From Pygmaiobacter massiliensis (GTDB lineage: Bacteria; Bacillota; Clostridia; Oscillospirales; Ruminococcaceae), in contig NZ_OAML01000002.1 of NCBI RefSeq assembly GCF_900199435.1, forward strand, positions 682,001 to 746,000: 64,000 nucleotides of DNA. Direction: 5' to 3'. The position numbers and the translations under genes are program-made. Positions 1-8,960 of the stretch are shown in pieces (the first letter of the stretch is position 1; each line of letters starts with the position of its first letter). Under the pieces are notes generated by a model. That model had not been told where the DNA came from. It did not search any database and saw only the letters and a list, made by a program, of their open reading frames with translations.

Positions 1-2
1 TC

Positions 3-128
3 GTTCGCCCCCCGGTCACATCCTGCTGTAACGATGCCCCCGACCCGCGCTATGCAGAAATCTCTTTGGCATCTCTTCGTAAGGATATTTCTCAGCGTCT
101 TTTACTCAGCCAACTTTCTCTTAATTAA
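3..128 (+). CDS. C-terminal end of an unidentified protein
   Basis: An open frame enters from the left edge and runs about 41 codons to a TAA at 126-128, directly before a strong terminator. The visible residues include PDPRYAEISLASLRKD and end in LLLSQLSLN. I do not recognise the family. The terminator right behind the stop supports this as the real end of a gene. The other two forward frames are less convincing: one closes early and the other runs through the terminator. Confidence 0.45.
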   Translation, partial: VRPPVTSCCNDAPDPRYAEISLASLRKDISQRLLLSQLSLN

Positions 129-136
129 ATATTTTA

Positions 137-170
137 CCCCCTCGGTTGCCGAGGGGGCTTTTTTGTTTTT
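137..170 (+). terminator. Intrinsic terminator
   Basis: A perfect 9-bp stem, CCCCCTCGG (137-145) with CCGAGGGGG (149-157), has a 3-nt loop and is followed by a T-rich tract. It ends the transcript of the partial gene at the left edge. Confidence 0.9.
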
Positions 171-302
171 ACGGCTCTAAAATGCTGCGGAAATAAAACA
201 AGTAAAACCAAACTTTGGCTTTCGTGCGAAAAACGAAGACTTTTGGCCATAAAATATGATACAATAGCTTAAAAATCACTTTACAGAAAAGAGGTCATCT
301 GT

Positions 303-1127
303 TTGGGCCAGATTCAGGAAATTGTAAATGCAATTCAGCAAAAGGGCAGTTTTGCACCGGAATACGGTATCATTTTAGGTAGCGGATTGGGCGGCCTTGC
401 CGACGAGTTGGAGTCCCCCATTTTTGTGAATTATAATGATTTGCCCGGTTTTCCCATTTCGACGGCACCGGGACATATGGGACGTTTTGTCTTTGGCACC
501 CTTGCTGGCCATCGCGTCGTTTGCATGCAGGGCCGTCTGCATTATTACGAGGGGCACCCGATGTCCTCGCTTGCACTGCCTGTTCGCGTGATGCAGCAGC
601 TGGGCATCCGGGCACTGATTGTCACCAATGCTTGCGGCGGTGTAAACCTCGATTTTGAAGTCGGCGATTTAATGCTGATTGAAGACCATATCAACTTTAT
701 GGGCACCAATCCGCTGATTGGCCCCAATGCCGATGAGTTTGGCCCGCGCTTTTTTGATATGAGCACCGCGTATAACAAGACGCTGCGTGAGGTAGCACGC
801 AAGGCGGCTGCCAGCCTCTCTGTGCCGCTGCGCCAGGGTATTTACCTGGGTTACACCGGTCCAAACTATGAAACCCCTGCTGAGATTCGCGCATTCCGCA
901 TCCTGGGTGCAGACGCGGTGGGGATGAGCACCGTACCGGAGGTGCTGGCAGCGGCGCATTGTGGCCTGCCCGTGCTTGCGATTTCGCTGATTACCAATAT
1001 GGCAGCAGGCATTACCGAAAAGCGGCTTGACGGTGACCATGTTATCGAAATTGCCAACAGCCGTGCACTTGTGCTGCGCAGCCTTGTAAAACAAATTGTA
1101 GCAGATATTCCCCCGCAACTGATATGA
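303..1127 (+). CDS. punA: Purine nucleoside phosphorylase
   Basis: Cytosolic purine-salvage enzyme that splits purine nucleosides with phosphate into base and (deoxy)ribose 1-phosphate. The 274-residue length fits the trimeric PNP-I family. Visible family motifs are the phosphate loop GSGLGG (26-31), RLHYYEGH (78-85), TNACGG (108-113), GPNYETPAE (186-194), the MST after GADAVG (208-210) and TNMAAG (231-236). It starts at TTG, chosen because GAGG lies 8 nt upstream at 291-294. The stop overlaps the ATG of the next gene (ATGA), so the two are translationally coupled. A TACAAT -10-like hexamer lies at 260-265 without a convincing -35. Confidence 0.95.
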   Translation: MGQIQEIVNAIQQKGSFAPEYGIILGSGLGGLADELESPIFVNYNDLPGFPISTAPGHMGRFVFGTLAGHRVVCMQGRLHYYEGHPMSSLALPVRVMQQLGIRALIVTNACGGVNLDFEVGDLMLIEDHINFMGTNPLIGPNADEFGPRFFDMSTAYNKTLREVARKAAASLSVPLRQGIYLGYTGPNYETPAEIRAFRILGADAVGMSTVPEVLAAAHCGLPVLAISLITNMAAGITEKRLDGDHVIEIANSRALVLRSLVKQIVADIPPQLI

Positions 1128-1591
1128 ACCGGAAAGCACCTTTACTTGTTGCGCGGGCGGCGTTGGTGGTTTTAACTTTGCTTGTGCTTTGGTTTATTTT
1201 TTCCAACTCCGCACAGGTAGCCTCTGTTTCTGCCTCCCGCAGCAACACGGTTGCTCAGCAGATAAGCGAAATCCTCTCTCCTTCCGGCGAAGTGCAGCTC
1301 AGCGACAAACTGGTGCGCAAATCTGCTCATTTTACAGAATATGCCGCGCTTGGCATCTGCCTTGCCACTACTATGGGGGCCTTCTTTTTGACGTTTCGGC
1401 TTTGGCCCGCCACCCTGCTGATCGGGGCTTTTACCGCTTTCTGTGACGAAACCATCCAGCTTTTCACTTCAGGCCGTAGTTGCCAACTTAGCGATATGCT
1501 GCTAGATACCTGTGGTGTTGCATTTGGTATTTTCTGTGTTTTCGTCGGCTATAAAATTTTCTCTGCGCTACGGCGCGCATTTATGAATTAA
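1124..1591 (+). CDS. VanZ-family membrane protein
   Basis: A 155-residue protein with about four membrane segments. VanZ-type signatures are visible: RKSAHFTEY near residue 65, then a DETIQLF...GR...D pattern near 108-125. VanZ proteins give low-level teicoplanin resistance in some enterococci, but for most members the role is unknown. It overlaps punA by 4 nt and stops 16 nt before the chosen start of the next gene, so it sits mid-operon. No resistance genes are nearby, so I would not infer glycopeptide resistance. Confidence 0.85.
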   Translation: MNRKAPLLVARAALVVLTLLVLWFIFSNSAQVASVSASRSNTVAQQISEILSPSGEVQLSDKLVRKSAHFTEYAALGICLATTMGAFFLTFRLWPATLLIGAFTAFCDETIQLFTSGRSCQLSDMLLDTCGVAFGIFCVFVGYKIFSALRRAFMN

Positions 1592-1606
1592 AGGATGGTT
1601 AAACGT

Positions 1607-2485
1607 TTGAAAAAGACCAAAGAACAAGCTCGCGCTCCTTTTTTGATGCTGCTATGCGCCGCCCTTTGGAGCCTCGGCGGCATATTCATTAAGCTGATTC
1701 CATGGAACCCTCTTGTCATTGCGGGCTGGCGCAGCCTGTTGGCACTGCTTTGTGTTGCGGCTTATATGAAATTCCGCCATCTTAAATTTCGTATTAACAA
1801 ACACTCGGTATGGGGCGGTATTTTTCAGGCCTTAGTGTTTTTGCTGTTTGTTTCCGCGAATAAACTAACCACAGCGGCAAATGCCATTGTGCTGCAATAC
1901 ACTGCGCCGGTGTTTATCCTTATTATTTCGGTTTTATTTTTACGCCAGCGTATCGAGCGGCGAGATATTATTGCGGTTATCTGCACGTTGGGCGGCATTT
2001 CCCTGTTCTTTTTCGACCAACTCTCTCCCGGCAATCTTCTCGGCAACTTTGTGGCTATTGCAGCAGGCCTGTTCTTTGGCTGTATGATGATTGTGAACAA
2101 CCGCGCCGACGAATCTGGCAGAATGAGTAGCATCTTGCTGGGGCATCTTTTCACCGCTCTGGTAGGCTGCCCGGTGGGTCTTTTTGTGGAAACCCCGATT
2201 ACCTCTACCGCTGTGCTTTCTTTACTGGTGCTTGGTATTGTTCAGCTGGGCATTCCGTATATACTGTATGGGCTTGCCATCAAGCACTGCGAACCGCTTG
2301 TCTGCTCGCTGTTAAGCACGGTAGAGCCGTTGCTAAATCCTGTATGGGTGTTCTTGTTCGACGGAGAGACTCCCGGCGTTTTCGCGCTGCTGGGAGGGCT
2401 GGTCGTCATCGTCACGATTACTGCATGGTGCATTATCCGTGACAAAGCACTTGCCCGCTCTATGACAGAAACTGCCGTGCAGTAA
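1607..2485 (+). CDS. DMT-superfamily (EamA) transporter
   Basis: Inner-membrane carrier with about ten predicted helices in two EamA repeats. It belongs to the drug/metabolite transporter superfamily, whose members export amino acids or other small metabolites; the substrate cannot be told. An in-frame ATG exists at 1595, but the only Shine-Dalgarno-like stretch (AAGGATGG, 1591-1598) overlaps it. The TTG at 1607 lies 8 nt downstream of that stretch, so I start there (292 residues). It is the last gene of the punA operon and ends at a terminator shared with the converging HD gene. Confidence 0.85.
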   Translation: MKKTKEQARAPFLMLLCAALWSLGGIFIKLIPWNPLVIAGWRSLLALLCVAAYMKFRHLKFRINKHSVWGGIFQALVFLLFVSANKLTTAANAIVLQYTAPVFILIISVLFLRQRIERRDIIAVICTLGGISLFFFDQLSPGNLLGNFVAIAAGLFFGCMMIVNNRADESGRMSSILLGHLFTALVGCPVGLFVETPITSTAVLSLLVLGIVQLGIPYILYGLAIKHCEPLVCSLLSTVEPLLNPVWVFLFDGETPGVFALLGGLVVIVTITAWCIIRDKALARSMTETAVQ

Positions 2486-2503
2486 GCTTAAACAAAAAAA
2501 CAC

Positions 2504-2547
2504 AGCGCCCAGCTATGAGAAATCTCCTAGCTGGGCGCTTTTTATTT
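2504..2547. terminator. Bidirectional terminator between converging genes
   Basis: A 12-bp perfect stem, AGCGCCCAGCTA (2504-2515) with TAGCTGGGCGCT (2528-2539), is flanked by A-rich sequence on the left and T-rich sequence on the right. It can therefore end both the eamA transcript and the opposite HD transcript. Confidence 0.9.
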
Positions 2548-3019
2548 AGTTTTCGACAAGGCCGCCCTCTGGCTTTCTTTCAGCCTGCTCCAATGCAGAA
2601 AGATATGCGGTAGCCTCGCGGTAAAGCGCAAGCTTTTGCTCTGCGCCCGGCGGCAAAATGTCAAGGCGGGTGATATCGCTGTTGTGGGCAAGGTCGGCCA
2701 ACTTCACTTTACGGGCAATCGGGTTGTATGCCAGCGCACGGACGTAATCCATATACGGCACTGCTTTATCGTGGGTCAAAAGGCGCAGTGCTTCCATCAC
2801 CTCTTCCGAAAAACCTTCTCTTGCAAGGTCTGCCAGCGTAACATCGGTATCCTCTGCCACATCATGCAGCAGCGCAGCAATTGTGCTGGCTTCATCGGTC
2901 ATTGATTCTGCCAGATGCCACGGGTGAAAGATATAGGGTAAGCCGCTTTTATCCTTCTGCCCATCATGGGCTGCGTATGCAATCATCGTGGCTTTTCGGG
3001 TAAGTGGGGTATAGATCAT
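2546..3019 (-). CDS. Small HD-domain phosphohydrolase (RelA/SpoT-hydrolase-like)
   Basis: A 157-residue stand-alone HD protein. The metal-binding pattern is clear: H32 in IFHP, HD at 52-53 followed by ED at 56-57 (HDVAED), and KLADLAHN at 106-113. This is the pattern of the (p)ppGpp hydrolase half of RelA/SpoT and of small alarmone hydrolases such as MESH1. No synthetase or regulatory TGS/ACT domain is present. The likely role is hydrolysis of a nucleotide, possibly (p)ppGpp; the substrate is inferred. It is transcribed alone. AAAGGA lies about 12 nt before the ATG, slightly far. Confidence 0.8.
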   Translation of the reverse strand: MIYTPLTRKATMIAYAAHDGQKDKSGLPYIFHPWHLAESMTDEASTIAALLHDVAEDTDVTLADLAREGFSEEVMEALRLLTHDKAVPYMDYVRALAYNPIARKVKLADLAHNSDITRLDILPPGAEQKLALYREATAYLSALEQAERKPEGGLVEN

Positions 3020-3161
3020 AAATGGTCATTCCTTTTCTTGGGCACATTGTTGCGTCAGTGATGTATCCAAAGCAATAAAGTAAGTTTTACAGTGTTGCGC
3101 CGCACCAAAATATTGCGTTGTAACAGTCTGTACCAGGCATTTATCTGTTAAATTTTCGCGC

Positions 3162-4427
3162 TTAGCGAAGCGCGGCGTTGCCTTCTTCTATTTTTTTTGC
3201 TGCAAGCAGAATGCCCGCGCGGGAGGCTGCAAAGTTTAATCCGCCCTGCATATAGGCGGTGTAGGGTGCACGCACCGGTCCGTCGCACGAAAGCTCGATG
3301 CTGCTGCCCATCGTAAACGCACCCGCTGCCATAATTACCTCGCTGTCATAACCCGGCATTGCATAGGGTTCGGGTGTCACAAAGCTATCCACCGGGCTGC
3401 CTGCCTGAATACCTGCGCAGACAGCGCAAAGCGCTTCGGCGCTGCCGGTTTCAATGCTGGTGATAATATCGTTTCGCTCGGCGGTATAATGCGGGGTGGT
3501 TGCAAAGCCATACAGCTCAAAAAAGCGGCTTGCATAAATGCTGGTTTTCAGCGCTTCCGCTGTTACGCCCGGCGCGTAGTAAAGGCCTAAGTATAAGTCG
3601 CGCAGCATGTCCATGCCACAGCCCAGTTCTCTGCCGGTGCCCGGTGCAGTCAACCGGTGGCCGCAAAGCTCTACCAAATCTGCGCGGCCCGCAATGTAAC
3701 CACCCGTAGGAGCAATGCCGCCGCCTGCATTTTTGATGAGGCTGCCAATCATCAAATCAGCACCCACGGCAACCGGCTCGGCCTTTTGGGTGAATTCGCC
3801 ATAGCAGTTATCCACCATTACGATAACGTTTGGATTTGCCTCTTTTGCAACGGCAGCAATTTTGCCGATGGTTTCGAGCGAAAGGGCCGGGCGATTTGCG
3901 TAACCGCGGCTACGCTGGATATAACACACCTTGGCTTTGCGCGAGCCCTCTGCAATGGCGGCATAATTCGGCTCGCCATCTACCAGCGGTGTTTCTTCGT
4001 ATGCCACGCCAAACTCTTTCAGGCTGCCATAGTTGCCGCCGTCCAGCCCAATAACGCCTGCAAGGGTGTCATACGGACGCCCGGTTGCAGCAAACAGCAA
4101 ATCCCCTGCTCGCAGCACACCAAACAGGGCTACTGTCAGCGCGTGGGTGCCGGAGAGGAAATTGTGGCGGCAGAGTGCATCCTCGCTGCCTGTTACCGCA
4201 GCAAATACACGATCTAAGGTATCACGTCCGGCATCGTCATAGCCGTAGCCGGTGGTGCCCATCATGTGCATGCCTGCCACACGGCAGTCGGTAAAGGCTT
4301 TGAGCATCTTTACCTGATTGTAATCACGAATCTCTTCTATTTTAGCAAACTCCGGTGCACAATCTGCCATTGCCTGGGCATCCAGTTTCAGCAGACGGTC
4401 GGGAATATCGAAAAATTCTTTCAGCAT
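3162..4427 (-). CDS. PLP-dependent methionine gamma-lyase-like protein (aluminium-resistance family)
   Basis: A 421-residue member of the Met_gamma_lyase family (PF06838), typified by B. subtilis YnbB and annotated historically as aluminium resistance. It has the fold-type I aminotransferase layout: SGTHA near 92-96, D206-N207 before the cofactor lysine, and K232 within GSLIKNAGGG binding PLP. The reaction is not established, but C-S lyase activity is often assumed. It lies 4 nt after the GNAT gene and ends the murD operon. An AAAGGA sits 9 nt before the ATG. Confidence 0.85.
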   Translation of the reverse strand: MLKEFFDIPDRLLKLDAQAMADCAPEFAKIEEIRDYNQVKMLKAFTDCRVAGMHMMGTTGYGYDDAGRDTLDRVFAAVTGSEDALCRHNFLSGTHALTVALFGVLRAGDLLFAATGRPYDTLAGVIGLDGGNYGSLKEFGVAYEETPLVDGEPNYAAIAEGSRKAKVCYIQRSRGYANRPALSLETIGKIAAVAKEANPNVIVMVDNCYGEFTQKAEPVAVGADLMIGSLIKNAGGGIAPTGGYIAGRADLVELCGHRLTAPGTGRELGCGMDMLRDLYLGLYYAPGVTAEALKTSIYASRFFELYGFATTPHYTAERNDIITSIETGSAEALCAVCAGIQAGSPVDSFVTPEPYAMPGYDSEVIMAAGAFTMGSSIELSCDGPVRAPYTAYMQGGLNFAASRAGILLAAKKIEEGNAALR

Positions 4428-4431
4428 TATT

Positions 4432-5139
4432 TTAAATCCTTTTATCTTGGTTGACTTCTTTACGCAGCCGGTAGCCGGCGCGCTCGTAAAAAGGACGCAG
4501 CTCCGGCTCGCAGAGCAGCGTCAGGGTTCGGCCTGTGCTAAAGGTTGCCAGCTTGTCCAGCAGCGCGCGGGCAAAGCCGCGGCATCGGTAGGCTGGGTCA
4601 GTAGCAACCGCGGTAAGGTAAGCAGCATTCTCACGCAGTGCATAAATACCGGCGGTTGCCACATAGTGCCCCTGTGCCTGCGCTGCATAAATTTCTGCAA
4701 GGCCACGGTTTCGGCGCGCGCAGGCATCTGCATACCAGTCCTCAGTCGGCACCTGCAAAAGTCTGGCCGAGGCGAGCTGCCAAAGGTTCGGCACCTCGTC
4801 AATCTCAGCACCTGAAAGCTGTGGCTGTGAGGGTACGCTTTGTTCCGCATACTCCATCTGCAGCAGCTGTGTGCGTCTAAAGCCAGGCAGCAAGTCGGGG
4901 GCACCCTCCAGTTCGGATACCCCCGCAAATGCGCAAAATGTCTCTAACTCTTCGGTATTTGGTGCATCGCCGCAAAGCAGCAAGCTGCTACCCCGCAGCA
5001 AAAGTGCGCCGTTTTCAGAAAGGTAGCACCCCGCCGGAGAACAATTGTAAGCAGCTTCCATACGCAGCCCGGCGCAGTCATCCTGTGCCGTCAGCGCCAA
5101 AAAGCGTGCTTCGTTTGCCGCAGTGACTGCTTCAATCAC
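4432..5139 (-). CDS. GNAT-family N-acetyltransferase
   Basis: A 235-residue protein. The acetyl-CoA-binding motif A is in the C-terminal half (about 178-200): AVATDPAYRCRGFARALLDK, where RCRGFA is the Q/RxxGxG/A loop. The N-terminal 100 residues show no obvious catalytic motif and may be a second, degenerate GNAT half. The substrate is unknown. The start overlaps the murD stop (ATGA), so it is translated from the murD transcript. Confidence 0.8.
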   Translation of the reverse strand: MIEAVTAANEARFLALTAQDDCAGLRMEAAYNCSPAGCYLSENGALLLRGSSLLLCGDAPNTEELETFCAFAGVSELEGAPDLLPGFRRTQLLQMEYAEQSVPSQPQLSGAEIDEVPNLWQLASARLLQVPTEDWYADACARRNRGLAEIYAAQAQGHYVATAGIYALRENAAYLTAVATDPAYRCRGFARALLDKLATFSTGRTLTLLCEPELRPFYERAGYRLRKEVNQDKRI

Positions 5140-6527
5140 AGTGCGTTGACGATGGCTTTAAAGTCTTCGCCGCGTTTTTCAAAGTTGGGATAGCTGTCAA
5201 AGCTGGCAGACGCCGGGGAAAGAATAATGATATCCCCTGCCGCCGCTGCGCCGCGCGCGGTGTCTACCGCATTCTTCATCGTGTCAGCATGCAAAATGGT
5301 AAGCTGCGACTCGTCAAAGCCCTCACAGTCACGCACGCAACGCTCGATGACAGGACCGGTAGCTCCCATCAGCACCAGCGTTTTCACATGAGCGATGATT
5401 TCAGGTGCAAGCGGCTCATACGGAATATGCTTATCGTAACCACCTGCAATGAGGATGAGCTTTTGGTCAAAGCTGCGCAGACCTGCAATGGTGCGGGTAG
5501 GGCTGGTGCCGATGGAATCGTTGTACCACTGCACGCCATCCAGGCAACGCACCGGCTCAATGCGATGCTCTACACCGCTAAAAGTTTTGGCAACCAGTGC
5601 CATTTTGTCAAAGCTGACATCGCCTGCAGTTGCAGCAATGGCATCCAGCAGGTTTTCTACGTTATGCAAACCACGCAGCTTTACTTCGTCTTTGTTTACT
5701 ACCCGGGTCAGCACGCCGTCTTCAATGAAGCACAAATCGCCGTTGTCCTCAAGGTAGGCGCCGCAATCGACTTTTTCAAAACGGGTAAACCAGTAACGCT
5801 TGCCTTTTACGTCTTTTTCAAGGCCGCGGGTAATGTCGTTCTGGTAGCCGAGCACGGTTTTGCTATCTTCCGACTGATAAAGCAGGATATTGCGTTTTGC
5901 ATCGATATACTCCTGCATATCTTTATGGTGGTCGAGATGGTTCGGGGTAATATTGGTGATGACTGCCACATCGGGCGAAGTGTGCATTGAGATGAGCTGG
6001 AAGCTGGAAAGCTCAACCACCGCAATGTCCTCCGGGCGAATCTCGTGCACCAGCGGCAGCAGTGCACGGCCGATATTGCCGCCCAGCCAAACTGTTTTGC
6101 CCATCGCTTTGTGCATTTCTGCAATCAGGCTGCTACTGGTAGTCTTACCGTCCGAACCAGTAATGCCATAAATTTTGCACGGGCAAAGCTCAAAAAAGAG
6201 CTCCATCTCGCTGGTAATCTCACTGCCGGCAGCTTTGGCCTGCTGCAATTCCGGCGTAAAATACTCAAAGCCGGGGGTACGCATAATCATGTCCTGGCCT
6301 TTCAGCCCGTCAAGGTATGCTTCGCCCAGCGAAAACTGAACACCCAACTGCTGCAGCTTTTCGCCCAGCTCGCCAAATGCTTCTACCGATTCTTTTTTAT
6401 CGCAAAGGGTTACCTGTGCCCCCCGCTCTGCAAACTGCACGAGCAAATCTCGGTGCGAGACCCCCGCCCCGATAAATGCGACTTTTTTTCCTTTGATGCT
6501 GTTGTAAAATGCTTCTGCCTTTGTCAC
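5136..6527 (-). CDS. murD: UDP-N-acetylmuramoylalanine--D-glutamate ligase
   Basis: Cytosolic peptidoglycan enzyme adding D-glutamate to UDP-MurNAc-L-Ala with ATP. Motifs visible are the N-terminal Rossmann-like loop GKKVAFIGAG, the ATP loop GITGSDGKTT (about 121-130), NITPNHLDHH and the RIEPV region. The frame extends upstream to 6632, but an excellent promoter (TTGCAC-N17-TATAAT) lies at 6589-6617 inside that extension, so a start there would not be transcribed. I chose the GTG at 6527, preceded by AAGGAG, which gives 463 residues, normal for MurD. The gene stands apart from a usual mur/dcw cluster. Confidence 0.93.
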   Translation of the reverse strand: MTKAEAFYNSIKGKKVAFIGAGVSHRDLLVQFAERGAQVTLCDKKESVEAFGELGEKLQQLGVQFSLGEAYLDGLKGQDMIMRTPGFEYFTPELQQAKAAGSEITSEMELFFELCPCKIYGITGSDGKTTSSSLIAEMHKAMGKTVWLGGNIGRALLPLVHEIRPEDIAVVELSSFQLISMHTSPDVAVITNITPNHLDHHKDMQEYIDAKRNILLYQSEDSKTVLGYQNDITRGLEKDVKGKRYWFTRFEKVDCGAYLEDNGDLCFIEDGVLTRVVNKDEVKLRGLHNVENLLDAIAATAGDVSFDKMALVAKTFSGVEHRIEPVRCLDGVQWYNDSIGTSPTRTIAGLRSFDQKLILIAGGYDKHIPYEPLAPEIIAHVKTLVLMGATGPVIERCVRDCEGFDESQLTILHADTMKNAVDTARGAAAAGDIIILSPASASFDSYPNFEKRGEDFKAIVNAL

Positions 6528-6588
6528 AAAGCTCCAGCTCCTTCTATATATTACTTTATTTATAAGCATTATTGGCGATATGTATTTA

Positions 6589-6617
6589 ATTATAGTATGA
6601 AGCACCCCCTGGTGCAA
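6589..6617 (-). promoter_or_regulatory. Promoter of the murD operon
   Basis: Reading leftward, TTGCAC (6617-6612), a 17-nt spacer and TATAAT (6594-6589). The spacer starts with a short inverted repeat, GCACC-ccct-GGTGC (6602-6615), which could be a regulator site. The position fixes the MurD start downstream of about 6582. Confidence 0.65.
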
Positions 6618-6710
6618 CCACCGATGCGTCAAAATTTTTCATCTAAAGTATCTGTCTTTTGACGGTTCTTTACAAGTTTCGCCAATTGCGATTTTTTTTC
6701 GATTTCTTGC

Positions 6711-6739
6711 TTGCGGCATATCCCGCGCCATGCTACAAT
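6711..6739 (+). promoter_or_regulatory. Possible promoter of the glutamine synthetase gene
   Basis: TTGCGG (6711-6716), a 17-nt spacer and TACAAT (6734-6739). Two further TATAAT hexamers follow at 6750-6761 but lack a matching -35. No GlnR-type palindrome was recognised. Confidence 0.4.
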
Positions 6740-6825
6740 ACTTTCATGTTATAATTATAATATATAACGATTATCTATTACAGGAATAACACCACCATTT
6801 TTGCACGATAAGAGGGGGAACTTTT

Positions 6826-8901
6826 TTGGCTAATATTGATTTGACTCGGCATTTTGGATGTCGTTTGTTCGATGACCGTGTCATGCGCGCACGTCTGCCC
6901 GAAAATATTTATGAGAGTATGCGCCGCATTCGCGACGAAGGCAGCGAGTGGGACCCGGCTGTTGCTGATATTGTGGCAGATGCCATGAAAACCTGGGCAA
7001 TGGAGCTGGGCGCCACCCATTACATTCACTGGTTCGCCCCCATCATTGGCGCTTCCAGCGGCAAGCACGAGTGCTTTATCGACGGCGTAAAAGCTGGCGA
7101 ACCGCTGCTTAATTTTTCCGGCAAGCTGCTTTCTAAAGGCGAGTCTGACGCCTCCAGCTTTCCTTCCGGCGGCCTGCGCGCTACCTTTGAAGCACGCGGC
7201 TACACCACGTGGGACCCGACTTCCCCCGCTTTTGTATTGGGTACTACACTGTACATTCCCACTGCTTTCTGCGCTTACACCGGCGAATCACTGGACCAGA
7301 AAACCCCTGTGCTGCGCAGTATGCAAGCCATCAACAAACAATCGACGCGGGTACTGCGTGCTCTCGGCGATACCGAAACGTCTTCCGTGCATTCCACGGT
7401 TGGCGCAGAGCAGGAATATTTTCTTGTTGACAAAGCACTATTTGAGCAACGCCTTGACCTGAAAGTCTGCGGCCGTACTTTGCTTGGCGCTAAGCCCCCG
7501 AAAGGCCAGGAGCTGGAGGACCATTATTATGGCAGCATCGGCGAGCGCGTGCGTGCCTTTATGCGCGAGCTGGACGAAGAGCTGTGGGCGCTGGGCGTAC
7601 CGGCTAAAACCGAGCACAATGAGGTTGCACCGGGCCAATATGAGCTGGCCAGTGTTTTCTCCGGCAGCAATGTTGCCTGCGACCATAACCAGATCATGAT
7701 GGAGCTGATGCGTAAAGTTGCAGTGCGGCACGGGCTGGCTTGCATCCTGCACGAAAAACCGTTTGCGGGCATCAACGGCAGCGGTAAGCATAACAACTGG
7801 TCGCTTTCCACCGACGGCGGCAGAAATATCTTTAAACCCGGCAAAGATCCTGCCAACAACCTTGAGTTCCTCACCTTTTTGTGTGCGGTACTGCAAGCCG
7901 TTGATACCTATGCAGATATGCTTCGGCTTTCTGCTACCTGCCCGGGCAACGACGAGCGCCTCGGCGGCAACGAAGCACCGCCTGCGATTATCTCGGTATT
8001 CCTTGGCGAGCCGCTGACCCGTATGCTGGAAGCGATTGCAGAAAGCCACGAAACCAGCCCGGCCGAGCGCAAAAAATTGCTGACCGGCGTAAAAAGCCTT
8101 CCGCTGCTTACGCTGGACGATTCTGACCGCAACCGTACCTCTCCGTTTGCTTTTACCGGAAACAAGTTTGAGTTCCGTATGGTCGGCTCCAGCCAGGGTA
8201 TCGGTCTTGTCAACGCTGTAATCAACGCCATTGTTGCCGATACACTGCGCAGCTATGCCGAAGAGCTGGAAACTGCACAGGATAAGCATGCTGCTGTTTA
8301 CGACATTGTGCGCCGCGTTTTCCACGAGCATGGGCGGATTATTTTCAACGGCAACAACTATTCGCAAGAATGGGCTGCCGAAGCTGAGCGCCGTGGCTTG
8401 CCGAATATCTCTTGCATGGTGGATGCTGTGGATGCCTTTATCGCTCCCAAAAACGTAGAAATGTTTGCACGCACCAAAGTTTTCACCCCAGGCGAGTGCC
8501 ATAGCCGCTACGAAATCTTGACCGAGCACTATTCCAAAACCATTCGTATTGATGCAGCTACTATGCTGGAAATGGTCGACCGCGGCATTTTGCCTTCGGC
8601 TGTCGAGTTTTTGGGCAAGGTGGCTCGCTCTAACTACTACAACATGGGCAGCGGTATGACAAGCAACGCAAGCGTGCGCCTGCAAAGCCGTCTGGTGGCT
8701 GCTACCGACGCTGTGGGCGAGCGAAGCGAACGACTGCGCACCAAGCTGAACACTATCTCTCATGAAGATGCGCGGGCTTATCACGCCCTTTGCACCGGCG
8801 AGATGGAGCGTCTGCGCGCGGCTGCCGATGAGCTAGAAACGCTGGTACCAGCGGACCGCTGGCCGTTCCCCGCTTATGCGGAGCTGCTGTTTGGCCTGTA
8901 A
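6826..8901 (+). CDS. glnN: Type III glutamine synthetase
   Basis: ATP-dependent ammonia assimilation enzyme, glutamate plus ammonia to glutamine. The 691-residue length and lack of similarity in size to the 440-470-residue GSI place it in the GSIII family of Bacteroides and Clostridia, a large dodecamer. Signature stretches include the metal-binding EHNEVAPGQYE, the ATP/glutamate-site NGSGKHNNWS and GNEAPPAII. It starts at TTG, supported by AGAGGGGG at 6811-6818. It is a single-gene transcript closed by a strong terminator. No GlnR or PII gene lies next to it. Confidence 0.95.
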   Translation: MANIDLTRHFGCRLFDDRVMRARLPENIYESMRRIRDEGSEWDPAVADIVADAMKTWAMELGATHYIHWFAPIIGASSGKHECFIDGVKAGEPLLNFSGKLLSKGESDASSFPSGGLRATFEARGYTTWDPTSPAFVLGTTLYIPTAFCAYTGESLDQKTPVLRSMQAINKQSTRVLRALGDTETSSVHSTVGAEQEYFLVDKALFEQRLDLKVCGRTLLGAKPPKGQELEDHYYGSIGERVRAFMRELDEELWALGVPAKTEHNEVAPGQYELASVFSGSNVACDHNQIMMELMRKVAVRHGLACILHEKPFAGINGSGKHNNWSLSTDGGRNIFKPGKDPANNLEFLTFLCAVLQAVDTYADMLRLSATCPGNDERLGGNEAPPAIISVFLGEPLTRMLEAIAESHETSPAERKKLLTGVKSLPLLTLDDSDRNRTSPFAFTGNKFEFRMVGSSQGIGLVNAVINAIVADTLRSYAEELETAQDKHAAVYDIVRRVFHEHGRIIFNGNNYSQEWAAEAERRGLPNISCMVDAVDAFIAPKNVEMFARTKVFTPGECHSRYEILTEHYSKTIRIDAATMLEMVDRGILPSAVEFLGKVARSNYYNMGSGMTSNASVRLQSRLVAATDAVGERSERLRTKLNTISHEDARAYHALCTGEMERLRAAADELETLVPADRWPFPAYAELLFGL

Positions 8902-8913
8902 TTTTTGTACGAA

Positions 8914-8960
8914 AAACCGGGGCACCGTCGCAAACGGCGACAGTGCCCCGGTTTAATTTT
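8914..8960 (+). terminator. Terminator after the glutamine synthetase gene
   Basis: A 12-bp perfect outer stem, AAACCGGGGCAC (8914-8925) with GTGCCCCGGTTT (8943-8954), encloses an inner GTCGC/GCGAC helix and is followed by AATTTTATT. Confidence 0.85.

Noticed and set aside
1124-1591. Glycopeptide resistance by the VanZ-like protein
   Set aside because: Only the family resemblance supports it; no vanHAX or vanRS genes are nearby.
6528-6632. Extended N-terminus of MurD
   Set aside because: A near-consensus promoter lies inside the extension, the extra residues do not look like MurD, and a GTG with a ribosome site follows.
7438-8784. Reverse frame of 448 codons inside the glutamine synthetase gene
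   Set aside because: Wholly inside a gene with clear GSIII motifs on the other strand; no start signal.
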